NCBI GenBank assembly: GCA_028822845.1
Contig: JAPKCS010000011.1
Coordinates: 1-49,127 of the forward strand
Reading direction: 5' to 3'
Origin: Candidatus Poseidoniaceae archaeon
Lineage (GTDB): Archaea > Thermoplasmatota > Poseidoniia > Poseidoniales > Poseidoniaceae
DNA: 49,127 bases
This document shows, in pieces, positions 8,970-17,043 of this stretch (its first letter is position 1; each line of letters starts with the position of its first letter). Below the pieces are notes generated by a model that was not told the origin of the DNA, made no database searches, and was given only the letters and a program-made list of their open reading frames with translations. The position numbers and the translations under genes are program-made.

Positions 8970-10115
8970 TCACAACGGGTTATCTGGAATCGAACCCTTG
9001 TGTTCAGATGAGGGCAGTGCTTGCAAATCAGCGAACGTCAGTTGGTCAGGTGGCGCTTCATTGAGCGTTGTCAACCGTTCCTGCATCTCCATGCGAACGT
9101 GGAATTCAATTCGCCCTCTGGTTCGTGTTAAGTCGTAGGAGAGTGGATTCAGGGCTTCGATGATCTGATGTTCAAAGATGTCCTTGACCCTGGTACCACG
9201 CCACAAGGAATAGCCCCAGCGGAACGCAATACCAACAACGGCTGCACCGTACAAAATCATTAGAATGGACGTTGCAAACAAAACGGCGTTCCCTGAGCGG
9301 GATTCATCGAGTAAATTGCGCACAATCAAAAATCCTAAACCAATGCCGACCAAAGGTTTCAGAATGCTTTCCAACCACTGATCGACCGGTACAAGACGCC
9401 CCTTCGCAGGGTCGACAAACACCAAATCGGACTCAAAGGCCGTGTTCATGACGCTCAATGCCCCAAGAAGTATGATGTAAAGCCCCGTGGAGATTGCTAA
9501 TTCAATGCCCCATGAATCGAGGTTAAACGTCCAATGTACGATCAGCCAAGCAAACAATCCGAGAAAAGCTCCTTGTGGTACGTGGTTGAAGTGAATGACA
9601 TGGTGAGAGAATTCATTGAGTTTTGTGCTCTTGGTCGTGATGCCACGGTGAGGTTTGGGGATGTGGATAATTTGCCAGTGCATGAAGTGTTCAATGGTGG
9701 TCAAACCTTTGACCAAAAAGCGCTGACGAATCAACAATGTTTCGATTAAAATGAGCACTGGGAGACCGAGGATGATCACGGGCAAAGCCATCACAGCTGC
9801 CAGGGGGAAGATGATGATCGTTGGCAACAAAAGGAAGTGCGACAACGTCAATGGATGGAATAAATCCGCTTCGATTAAGCGCTGTTGGCTCGGTTGAATG
9901 TGCAGGCTGCGAGCCACATCATCGAGGGTCGCTCGAAATGGAGCCACTTGTCGTCCGGCATCGATGATCTGAAGAACAGTGTTGCGGTATTGCGATTCTT
10001 CATGACCAGCCCCGGTGAACAACCGCCATGCGATTCTCATTGGTAGGGCGAGGAAAAGAGGGATTGAAAGCAACCCAATAGCCCACAACAGGGTGTTTGT
10101 ATCGACCTCTGCCAT
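8970..10115 (-). CDS. Multi-pass membrane protein of unknown function
   Basis: No family is recognised. From the Met at 10115 the protein has 381 aa. An N-terminal hydrophobic segment (LLWAIGLLSIPLFLAL) is followed by a soluble stretch of about 70 residues, a long hydrophobic pair near 100-145, a His-rich region (residues 155-195, with several HxxxH-like patterns), and four further membrane segments. The C-terminal 70 residues are soluble and cytoplasmic in appearance. The frame extends to 10166, but that extension is weak. The histidines could bind metal or simply line a membrane interface. It is convergent with the subtilase, 2 nt apart, and divergent from serA with 101 nt between start codons. 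Confidence 0.75.
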   Translation of the reverse strand: MAEVDTNTLLWAIGLLSIPLFLALPMRIAWRLFTGAGHEESQYRNTVLQIIDAGRQVAPFRATLDDVARSLHIQPSQQRLIEADLFHPLTLSHFLLLPTIIIFPLAAVMALPVIILGLPVLILIETLLIRQRFLVKGLTTIEHFMHWQIIHIPKPHRGITTKSTKLNEFSHHVIHFNHVPQGAFLGLFAWLIVHWTFNLDSWGIELAISTGLYIILLGALSVMNTAFESDLVFVDPAKGRLVPVDQWLESILKPLVGIGLGFLIVRNLLDESRSGNAVLFATSILMILYGAAVVGIAFRWGYSLWRGTRVKDIFEHQIIEALNPLSYDLTRTRGRIEFHVRMEMQERLTTLNEAPPDQLTFADLQALPSSEHKGSIPDNPL

Positions 10116-10216
10116 GGTACTCCCTGATGAGGCCAACAGGAAGGACGGTTTCAAACATTGGGGCAACGCAGGAGCGGAACCTAAGATTCAAGGCCTTCGT
10201 CGGCCGGTTCGATATT

Positions 10217-11203
10217 ATGGCAAGGATTGCAGTGACGGATGGCATGGCTGAAGATGCAGTATTGCTGTTGCAACAAGCGGGACACGAAGTCGTTTTGGGC
10301 ACCATCGATGCGGCCGATTTAGCCAACGGGGCTCTCGGAGATTTCGACGCCATCATTGTACGCAGTGCGACGAAACTACCGGCTGATGTCATCGCAGTTT
10401 CAGGTGATCGTTTGTCCGTTATCGCACGGGCTGGTGTCGGCGTTGACAACATTGACATCCAAGCAGCAGCAACCGCTGGTATCCCCGTCGTGAACGCTCC
10501 GCGTGCCTCCACACAATCCGTCGTCGAATTGACGATTGGGCACTTGCTCTCCTCCATACGCCACATTCCTCGTGCCGATCGAGGCTTGCGCGATGGCAAA
10601 TGGGAGAAAAAAATCATGAAAGGCACTGAATTATCAGAGAAGAACCTTGGACTCATCGGTTTCGGTCGAATTGCCCAAGGTGTCGGGGCTGTGGCTCAAG
10701 CCCTTGGTATGACGGTCCATACCTACGATCCCTACCTTCCACCCAAGGTAGCCAAGGCACAGAACACGACCCTTCACAAGAATGTGGAGACTTTGTTTTC
10801 CAACTGCACTCACATTTCCATTCACTGCAACCTGAACGATGAAACACATCACCTTGTCAACGCTGAACGCCTTGCATTGATGCCTGGTCGGTCAAACGAT
10901 GGCATCGCTTGTGGCAATCACATCGTCAATTGCGCCCGTGGTGGCATCATCGACGAAGTTGCTTTGCTCGAAGCCCTTGAACAAGGCCATGTTGCTTCTG
11001 CAGCGTTGGATGTGTTCGAAACCGAACCCGTCCCGGCTGATGCGCTCTTGCTCCAGCACGAACACTTCCATGGAACCCCACATATTGGTGCTGCGACAAT
11101 GGAAGCCCAAGCACGTGTTGGTCGTGACATTGCACATGCGGTCATGGCTGTGCTCGATGGTGGCACCTCTGAGACCACCGTGAACGCCCATCTGATGTCT
11201 TGA
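10217..11203 (+). CDS. serA: D-3-phosphoglycerate dehydrogenase, short form
   Basis: This enzyme oxidises 3-phosphoglycerate to 3-phosphohydroxypyruvate with NAD, the first step of serine synthesis. At 328 aa it is the short form without the C-terminal ACT domain, so classical serine feedback is not expected. The Rossmann motif GFGRIAQG is at residues 148-155. Catalytic residues are Arg241 (NCARGG), Glu270 (DVFETEP) and His289 (HIGA). The N-terminal substrate region includes ARAGVGVDNID. Other 2-hydroxyacid dehydrogenases share this fold, so substrate assignment is likely but not certain. Met at 10217 matches the family start; upstream Mets in the same frame lie over the divergent gene. The glyA gene at 28914 would use its product serine. 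Confidence 0.85.
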   Translation: MARIAVTDGMAEDAVLLLQQAGHEVVLGTIDAADLANGALGDFDAIIVRSATKLPADVIAVSGDRLSVIARAGVGVDNIDIQAAATAGIPVVNAPRASTQSVVELTIGHLLSSIRHIPRADRGLRDGKWEKKIMKGTELSEKNLGLIGFGRIAQGVGAVAQALGMTVHTYDPYLPPKVAKAQNTTLHKNVETLFSNCTHISIHCNLNDETHHLVNAERLALMPGRSNDGIACGNHIVNCARGGIIDEVALLEALEQGHVASAALDVFETEPVPADALLLQHEHFHGTPHIGAATMEAQARVGRDIAHAVMAVLDGGTSETTVNAHLMS

Positions 11204-11269
11204 TTCACTTTCACTTGAACCTGCTCGGGTCTCACGAACGATGGTCAACGGTGGCGGAGATTCCCACCT

Positions 11270-11557
11270 ATGGGACGAACGGTACCAACTTGGCGAACGC
11301 GAATTGAAAACGAACTTCAGTCGCTGGAGATGTTCAGGCGAGCCCTTCCTTCAACCGAGAAGCCGTTGTTCGATGCGCTTCTCACGGGGGTTCGAAACCG
11401 GCGAACTGCAGGTGGCATGTTGCCCTCACATGATGTCTGGAAGCCCATGCTGCTTTCCATGTTGATCGAGTTGATGGTTCAGAATGCCAAACTCGAACGA
11501 CGCTTGGACGTTCTTGAAACGGCCGAGGTGATGGGCGATGAGCCGGCCCATTCTTGA
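11270..11557 (+). CDS. Small helical protein overlapping polB2, 95 aa
   Basis: No family is recognised. The sequence is rich in Arg, Leu and Met. A first helix-like part lies at residues 8-48, and a LPSHDVWKPM turn leads into a leucine-rich helix (residues 58-88) that could form a coiled coil. There is no export signal. It follows serA on the same strand after 66 nt and overlaps the polymerase gene by 20 nt, so the two are probably translated from one message. A partner or adaptor of the polymerase is a reasonable inference. An ATG at 11241 in another frame opens a shorter, less protein-like frame that does not reach the polymerase. Confidence 0.65.
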   Translation: MGRTVPTWRTRIENELQSLEMFRRALPSTEKPLFDALLTGVRNRRTAGGMLPSHDVWKPMLLSMLIELMVQNAKLERRLDVLETAEVMGDEPAHS

Positions 11558-13961
11558 TGTTCAAAGCGCCATCAACGGGACTTCAATGGATGTGTGGTTG
11601 CTCGATCGTGAGCATGGGGCAGTCAAGGTCAATGTCCCTTGGTGCCCTTCAATTCACGTCCATGCAACCCGGCATCGGTTGAAGCATCTGTGGGCTTGGT
11701 TGGAACAACCTGAGATTCGAGATCGTTTTGGCGTTGGCATGATGCGAACGCACCGTTCGCGACTTTCATTGGATGCTTCTGAAGTGGATGATGTGCTGGA
11801 AATCGATGTCCACAACAGTTGGAACATGAGGAAACTTGCAGCCCACATTGAAACCAGAGGCCAGTACCGTCATCACACTCTTTATTCGGTCGACGCTCAC
11901 TTAGCGCAGCGTTTTCTGGTTGAGTATGGCGTGTCGCCATTCCAACGGGTGGAATGGGACGGAGCTACATTTCAAGCAACGCAACGCTCCTGGCAACTAC
12001 CAGAACTCAGCGTTGTTCACATGAGCGTCACCTACCGAACCAACAACGGGTTCCACACAGAAGAGGCCGAAATTGACGGCATCGAATTCCGGGCCTGTTC
12101 CTCAGATGGTCAATGCGATCTTGATGCCCCGCCCATGCGCTCACTCATTCGAGCGAATCATCGAGATTCAGAGATGTTCTTGGGGCATCTGGAAGCGGTT
12201 ATGGCCGAGTACAATCCTGATGTGCTGTTGACGCACGGTGGCGATGGTCTTCATTTTCCGGCGCTGATGCGGCTGGCCAAAAAAGCGGGTGTGACCTTGT
12301 CGCTCAGCCGTGATGACCGTCCACTGGCGGCTCGGACCTCTGCTCGAACCGTTCACTCGTATGGCCAAACCCTGCATAAGGACGGGTATGTTCCATTGTA
12401 CGGTCGCCTCCACATCGATCAAAACAGCAGCTTCATCGTTCGTGAGGGTGGTTTACTCGGTCTGTTTGAACTGGCACAGCATTCGCAACAATCCCCTCAA
12501 GACATCTCACGATTGTCGCCGGGGTCTGTGATCAGTGCGATTCAAATGCGCACGGCGATGGAGGATGGGGTGCTTGTTCCATGGAAGAAAAACCGTCCTG
12601 AGGATACCAAAACTGCTTGGGCGTTGCTTCATGCAGACCGGGGTGGCTTGTACCTTGACAGCAAACCCGGCGTGTATGCCCACGTGATCGAACTCGACTT
12701 CGCGAGCCTCTTTCCAAGCATCATTGCCACACGGAACATCTCCACAGAGACCCTTAACTGCCCGTGTTGCCAAGCCAAAGAAACGCCTGATGCCAGCCAT
12801 TTCGTTCCGCTTCACCCTGCTGCTGCAGAACGGGCATTTACTGAACGACACACAAAACGTCACTTCGGTGCGGGGCTGTTCCCAATCGCTTCTCCAAACG
12901 CTCTTCCCGTCCCTGGCCTTTCTTCACACACATGCGGGCAAATTCACGGCTTCCTCGGACGCATTGTGGCACCTTTAATTGAGCGAAGGCGTCAATTGAA
13001 GCTTCAAATCCTCACCAAAGGTGACCGTTTCGATCAACAACAAAATGCTCTCAAGTGGTTGCTCGTAACGTGTTTTGGATACACCGGATACAAGAATGCT
13101 CGATTTGGACGCATTGAAGCCCACGAAGCGATTTGCGCTTGGGCTCGCGATATTCTTCTCGAAACCATTGCTATGGCGGAAGAAGACGGTTGGGAAGTGC
13201 TGCACGCCATCGTTGATTGTGTTTGGATCCAGGACCGACGCCATCGAACTGCAGAACAACGTCGGATCGATGCTCATGCCTTTGCTCAACGGGTCACAGA
13301 ACGTGTGGGGATCCCTCTTGAATTCGAAGACATGTACCGCTTCATCGGTTTTGTTCCGAGCCGTGTTCACGGGGCTGGTTCATTGACGAAGTACTGGGCG
13401 TTTGGAGAGCGTGGGCTGAAAGTCCGAGGCATCGAACAGCGACAACATTCGACCTGTGTCTGGGTTGCCAACATGCAACAAAGAGCGCTTCAAATGCTCG
13501 TCGAGCACTCCAACGACATCGATGGTGTTCCTGGTCTAAAAGCACAAAAAGCAGTCGTTTCGCTGTTGCAGCAACAGATTCAGCGCCTCGAGCGGAATGA
13601 AGTTGGGCTGGACGAACTTGTTGTCGCACGCCGAGTTACTCGGGATTTGGATGACTTTCATGTGGCGACCCTCACTCACGCAGCGTTGCTTCGAGGTCGC
13701 CTTCACGGTGTGACCATTCCCCCAGGTGGCAAAGTACGCTTTGCCGTTCTTGCTTCAACTGGGATGGTGCAACATGAACGGGTGATCTTACTCGAAGAGT
13801 TGGATGATGACCAACACCGGTCCAAACGTCCCGATGTGGACCATTACAGAGCGCTGGCCATCCGTGCAATCTGGGCCATTGTGGCACCTTTCGGATGGGA
13901 TGAAGAAGAAGTGTGTGTCGGTCAGCGTCGATCATCGCTGGATGCTTACATGGAGCAGTGA
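11538..13961 (+). CDS. polB2: Family B DNA polymerase, PolB2-like, with degraded exonuclease
   Basis: An 807-aa B-family polymerase. Motif A is intact (DFASLFPS, Asp387). Motif B is recognisable (Lys506 to GY at 514-515). Motif C, normally YGDTDS, reads HAIVDCVW, so the first Asp is Ile and only the second (Asp560) remains. The proofreading domain has lost its catalytic residues: the FDIET-like Exo I site reads VVHMSV (159-164), Exo II (Asn...Phe-Asp) reads HGGDGLHF (233-240), and the Exo III region before SRLSPGS appears shortened, without its Tyr/Asp pair. This matches the archaeal PolB2 group, in which motif decay is known and activity has been debated. If active, it would be an error-prone gap or bypass polymerase; replication in euryarchaea relies mainly on PolD and PolB1/B3, which are not in this window. 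The start overlaps the small gene upstream. Confidence 0.85.
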   Translation: MSRPILDVQSAINGTSMDVWLLDREHGAVKVNVPWCPSIHVHATRHRLKHLWAWLEQPEIRDRFGVGMMRTHRSRLSLDASEVDDVLEIDVHNSWNMRKLAAHIETRGQYRHHTLYSVDAHLAQRFLVEYGVSPFQRVEWDGATFQATQRSWQLPELSVVHMSVTYRTNNGFHTEEAEIDGIEFRACSSDGQCDLDAPPMRSLIRANHRDSEMFLGHLEAVMAEYNPDVLLTHGGDGLHFPALMRLAKKAGVTLSLSRDDRPLAARTSARTVHSYGQTLHKDGYVPLYGRLHIDQNSSFIVREGGLLGLFELAQHSQQSPQDISRLSPGSVISAIQMRTAMEDGVLVPWKKNRPEDTKTAWALLHADRGGLYLDSKPGVYAHVIELDFASLFPSIIATRNISTETLNCPCCQAKETPDASHFVPLHPAAAERAFTERHTKRHFGAGLFPIASPNALPVPGLSSHTCGQIHGFLGRIVAPLIERRRQLKLQILTKGDRFDQQQNALKWLLVTCFGYTGYKNARFGRIEAHEAICAWARDILLETIAMAEEDGWEVLHAIVDCVWIQDRRHRTAEQRRIDAHAFAQRVTERVGIPLEFEDMYRFIGFVPSRVHGAGSLTKYWAFGERGLKVRGIEQRQHSTCVWVANMQQRALQMLVEHSNDIDGVPGLKAQKAVVSLLQQQIQRLERNEVGLDELVVARRVTRDLDDFHVATLTHAALLRGRLHGVTIPPGGKVRFAVLASTGMVQHERVILLEELDDDQHRSKRPDVDHYRALAIRAIWAIVAPFGWDEEEVCVGQRRSSLDAYMEQ

Positions 13962-14004
13962 TGGGAGCATCTACGCAGCACTCGGATCATACACATTCGC
14001 TATC

Positions 14005-14029
14005 AAAAAACATCATCGGTTGTGTTTTT
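14005..14029. terminator. Bidirectional T-run terminator between polB2 and the ceramidase-like gene
   Basis: AAAAAC (14006-14011) and GTTTTT (14024-14029) are inverted repeats with a 12-nt spacer. The plus strand ends in five T after polB2, and the minus strand gives six T after the ceramidase-like gene. Archaeal terminators are T-runs, with or without stems, and the position between convergent stop codons fits both genes. Confidence 0.55.
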
Positions 14030-14046
14030 AGATTGAATCTGCTTGT

Positions 14047-15057
14047 TCAAAGTTGACTCGATTCCGGATTTGTTTCAGTTCTGAAGTATCGGTAGAAGAA
14101 GTACAACGACACTCCAGTCAATACGTGCCACACAGCATGGTATTGGAACAGTGAATCAGGGTTGCATGCTGCCTCGCCGCTGCGGCCATAGCGCCATACG
14201 ATGTTCCCCACAATGTAGCAGCCGAATCCAATCCACAAATCAGGTCGAGCTTTTCGAAGAAGGGTCTGTCCGGGGTTGAAGTGGAGCGCCAATGCGATGC
14301 CGATGAACATCAAACATAGGATGATGATTTGCACGGTTGGGGCGCCAACAGAAAGCGTGATGCATGCCAGAAGTGGAACTCTAATCATCCATGACAACCG
14401 ATTTCCACTGAGGTTTTTTGTCTCCTGTATCAGCCAAACACCGATGTACAAGGACCACAAGTAATCACGAGTGATGCTGGTCAGTTTTAGATCACGTGAC
14501 CCTGAAAAGTTTTCAATGAGGATGATGTTGGCGTTGGCAGCAAAAGTGTCCAACAGGGCAGTCAACACGAACACGCAGAAAAACACGGATAAGAAAAATC
14601 TGTCACTCCAGCGGTATTGGCGGCTGAGGTTGTAATAAATGGGGAAGGAGATGAAAAACAACATGCCGGTCCAATCCATGCTGGTGCCCCAGTTGGTGTT
14701 CGTTCCATGCATGGCAAAACTACCGACTCCAATATAGATTGAACCGGTTGCAAAAAGAATCGGATAGACGCTCCGTTCAAGCATTGGGTTTGTTGCTTTC
14801 TCCCTGCTTGTGGGCAGGTTCCACAAAACCACGAGCCCAACAAACACATAGGTCAAGTTGGACAGCGTGTTCATCGGTTCCTTGATCAGCCCATCTGAGA
14901 TTCCCTCACAGAAGTTGGTAGCGGACTCTATTGGCTCGACGGCCCATGTTGAGGCACCAAGGATGACGTACATTGTGGCAAGAAGGGCCAGTATTCCGAT
15001 GGAAACAACAAACTCCCGCTTTTGTTCGAACAGCGTCGAAAACGATTGTTTGGTCAT
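14047..15057 (-). CDS. Ceramidase/CREST-superfamily membrane hydrolase-like protein
   Basis: An integral membrane protein of about 336 aa with roughly seven or more hydrophobic helices. Features of the alkaline ceramidase/CREST superfamily appear in order: CEGISDG then EPMNTLSNL near the first loop, a Ser and His in GSFAMHGT, MDWTGM, and a C-terminal HAVWH. In this superfamily the Ser, Asp and three His form a zinc site that hydrolyses amide bonds in lipids. Archaea do not normally make ceramides, so the substrate is unknown; another lipid amide or membrane-sensing role is possible. A GTG at 15153 would add 32 residues, but Met at 15057 is preferred because an AT-rich TATA-like stretch lies about 25 nt before it. 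It is divergent from the CDP-alcohol phosphatidyltransferase. Confidence 0.72.
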   Translation of the reverse strand: MTKQSFSTLFEQKREFVVSIGILALLATMYVILGASTWAVEPIESATNFCEGISDGLIKEPMNTLSNLTYVFVGLVVLWNLPTSREKATNPMLERSVYPILFATGSIYIGVGSFAMHGTNTNWGTSMDWTGMLFFISFPIYYNLSRQYRWSDRFFLSVFFCVFVLTALLDTFAANANIILIENFSGSRDLKLTSITRDYLWSLYIGVWLIQETKNLSGNRLSWMIRVPLLACITLSVGAPTVQIIILCLMFIGIALALHFNPGQTLLRKARPDLWIGFGCYIVGNIVWRYGRSGEAACNPDSLFQYHAVWHVLTGVSLYFFYRYFRTETNPESSQL

Positions 15058-15203
15058 GGCTCGGCGACATCGCAGTAGTATTTGTTTCTGAGTATTGAAC
15101 AGCAACATTGACCCAACAGGCAGAGGCCATCTGAACTCATCGACGTTGCTCACTTGCTATTCTGATACACTTTTCGGCTTCAATTCATACTCAACGCATA
15201 TCA

Positions 15204-15992
15204 GTGAAGTGCTTTACGCTCAGGTCGGGTGACTCTTTGGGAGTGAAGAAATATGGGGACCGCGAGGTCGTTGATTTGTCCGAATGGGGGCGACCAATCG
15301 CTCGTGTCATGGCCAACTTCCTCAAGGAGAAACCAATTTCAGTGATGCAGGTTACCAACATTCACTTTGTTCTCTCGCTCTACTGTGCTTGGCTGATCTT
15401 TGAAGGGAGCCCAATCCTTGCTTGCTCATTGCTCATTGTGAAGGGTGTGATTGACGCAGTCGATGGCGAATTGGCCCGCATGCGCGAACGGCCATCGCAC
15501 GTCGGACGGTACTGGGATACCGTGGCTGATACCCTCGGCCTGGTTGCTGTAATGTGGGCGTTCGCTACCGTGTTGAACTGGGAGGTTGTTTTCACCGGTG
15601 CCATGATTTTGGCGACCTTATTCCAATATTCACTGTTCAATCACTATTCAATCCTGATGCGTGCCCTCGGTTCCGGGGACGATACCAGTCGAATTGATGA
15701 GCGCGTCCGCCCGGTCGCTCACCCTTGGGAAAAGCAGAGCAATGTCAACTTCTTGCATTTCATCTACCTGTGCTTTTTCAGTTGGCAAGACCGAATCATC
15801 TCCGCATTAACCGGCAAAGGATCAGAAAATCTCGTGTTCGAGTTAACCGTTTCTTCTTCACTGGGATACGGCGCACAATCAATCGTGATCTTTTTGCTAG
15901 CATTGACGCAGAACCTCGATTACTTGCCTCACTTGGTCTTGGGTGTCAATGGTTCGTTGATGGCCTTGGTCATCCTTCGCAGTCGAATCTAG
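15204..15992 (+). CDS. CDP-alcohol phosphatidyltransferase family protein
   Basis: A membrane enzyme that transfers a polar head group (or alcohol phosphate) onto a CDP-activated lipid. The signature DxxDGxxAR...GxxxDxxxD is complete: Asp84, Asp87, Gly88, Ala91, Arg92, Gly101, Asp105 and Asp109. Hydrophobic helices surround it and continue to the C-terminus, and the length of 262 aa fits the family. The head group (inositol phosphate, glycerol phosphate, serine or other) cannot be told from sequence. The start is a GTG at 15204; a second GTG at 15243 would begin right before KKYGDREV and is equally plausible. It may help make archaetidyl phospholipids together with the geranylgeranyl reductase at 42983. 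Confidence 0.85.
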   Translation: MKCFTLRSGDSLGVKKYGDREVVDLSEWGRPIARVMANFLKEKPISVMQVTNIHFVLSLYCAWLIFEGSPILACSLLIVKGVIDAVDGELARMRERPSHVGRYWDTVADTLGLVAVMWAFATVLNWEVVFTGAMILATLFQYSLFNHYSILMRALGSGDDTSRIDERVRPVAHPWEKQSNVNFLHFIYLCFFSWQDRIISALTGKGSENLVFELTVSSSLGYGAQSIVIFLLALTQNLDYLPHLVLGVNGSLMALVILRSRI

Positions 15993-16038
15993 GGCTATTC
16001 CCGCCCTCCTTCGCCCTTCATTTGAATCGAATGCCACC

Positions 16039-16045
16039 TTTTTTT
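16039..16045 (+). terminator. T-run terminator candidate after the CDP-alcohol phosphatidyltransferase gene
   Basis: Seven consecutive T lie 47 nt after the stop at 15992, in a 220-nt convergent gap (15993-16212). The rest of that gap contains no gene or RNA that can be supported. A T-run like this suffices for archaeal termination. No stable stem precedes it. Confidence 0.4.
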
Positions 16046-16212
16046 GGATGATGAATGTAAGCCGTGACTCAAAGCTCACCACGGTGGCGACACGCGATTT
16101 GAATGGTTTGCCTGGATTGCAGAACGCATCGAGAATTTGATGATGCTGACACATCACCTCAACCAGCCCACATTGCCCACAAGGATTGGTTACCTTTCAG
16201 TGCTTGAGTGCA

Positions 16213-16923
16213 TCAATGCAAACCGGTCTCTGTTAATTGATCAAACACACGAAAGAGATTCATCGTGATCCTTGGCTCTGGCCACGTGCCAGAAGTTCCG
16301 CTTGGTTGGTGAACCAACCATCTTCGGTGGCGGCTTGTTTTGGAAATCCTTTGTTCGCTGAGGTGTTGAGATGAACGCCGCTCAATCATGGCCAACAGAT
16401 GTTGATGCCGCTTGGAAACCGGTTCGGTGGCCGTGATGACAATAACGGCCGTGTTGCTCTTTTCGGCTAAGTCTTGGAGTTGAATGCTGATGTTGCGCAT
16501 AAGACTCCGGGCCTCATGGTCCCCCACTTGCGTGTCCAAATGCATGGCAATCGGTCCATCGATCACCACCAATGGGGACCGAGTGATCGAAACTTCCCTT
16601 GGCAGGCGTTCAACCAAGGTGGCCAGTTGATGAACGGTAAAACCACGGCCGATGAACAAACGATGAAGGTGGTCACGTGCTGAAGGCTCATGGCTCGGAA
16701 AGCAGTTCAAAATACGGCTTGGGTCAATGCGCGATGCACCATCCACCCAATGGACGCTTTCGCCTCGCATCAAGGCGGCTACGGTCCAAGCCTCAGCGTA
16801 CTTCCTCATGCTTTGTCCTGCACGCCCATGACCGTGCAACTGGTAGATACCGCCCCGCATTGGGGCGATCGTTGTGAGGTCCAATGCTGCATCGCTTCGT
16901 TGAAGAGGGAAGTTGACGGTCAT
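16213..16923 (-). CDS. RecA/RadB-like ATPase paralog with degenerate Walker A
   Basis: A 236-aa RecA-fold protein. The P-loop position reads GHGRAGQS (31-38), which keeps both Gly and the Ser but has Gln where the catalytic Lys belongs. Walker B is plausible (LVVID, Asp122). The segment RGFTVHQLATLVERL resembles Rad51/RadB paralogs, and a hydrophobic strand (TAVIVITATEPV) follows where the sensor strand is expected. The protein lacks the N-terminal HhH domain of RadA and is as short as RadB. Loss of the Lys suggests weak or no ATP hydrolysis, so a mediator or scaffold role is likely. It is divergent from a Y-family polymerase with only 120 nt between start codons, recalling bacterial ImuA beside ImuB. 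The paralog assignment rests on motif order, not on a search. Confidence 0.7.
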   Translation of the reverse strand: MTVNFPLQRSDAALDLTTIAPMRGGIYQLHGHGRAGQSMRKYAEAWTVAALMRGESVHWVDGASRIDPSRILNCFPSHEPSARDHLHRLFIGRGFTVHQLATLVERLPREVSITRSPLVVIDGPIAMHLDTQVGDHEARSLMRNISIQLQDLAEKSNTAVIVITATEPVSKRHQHLLAMIERRSSQHLSEQRISKTSRHRRWLVHQPSGTSGTWPEPRITMNLFRVFDQLTETGLH

Positions 16924-16961
16924 ACTTCGGAAGGTTTGGAACCCGGTCCTCTTTCCTTCGG

Positions 16962-16979
16962 TTCACCCCCTCGGGTGAA
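16962..16979. promoter_or_regulatory. Inverted repeat in the divergent promoter of recA-like and dinB
   Basis: TTCACCC, a 4-nt spacer and GGGTGAA form a perfect 7-bp dyad. It lies 39 nt upstream of the recA-like start (16923) and 64 nt upstream of the Y-polymerase start (17044). The place and symmetry suit an operator that controls both genes. No regulator is known, and archaea lack LexA. Confidence 0.45.
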
Positions 16980-17043
16980 AGTGAATGTCATCAGGTCGAA
17001 AGGCGTCATCAACTTGAAACACCGTGGCCACTCGAACAGGGTC

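Noticed and set aside
11241-11465. Alternative small frame before polB2
   Set aside because: Cys/Arg/Ser-rich, no helix pattern, and it ends before the polymerase; the frame at 11270 is better supported.
15897-16157. Minus-strand frame after the CDP-alcohol phosphatidyltransferase
   Set aside because: Half of it is antisense to the end of that gene and it has no recognisable protein features.
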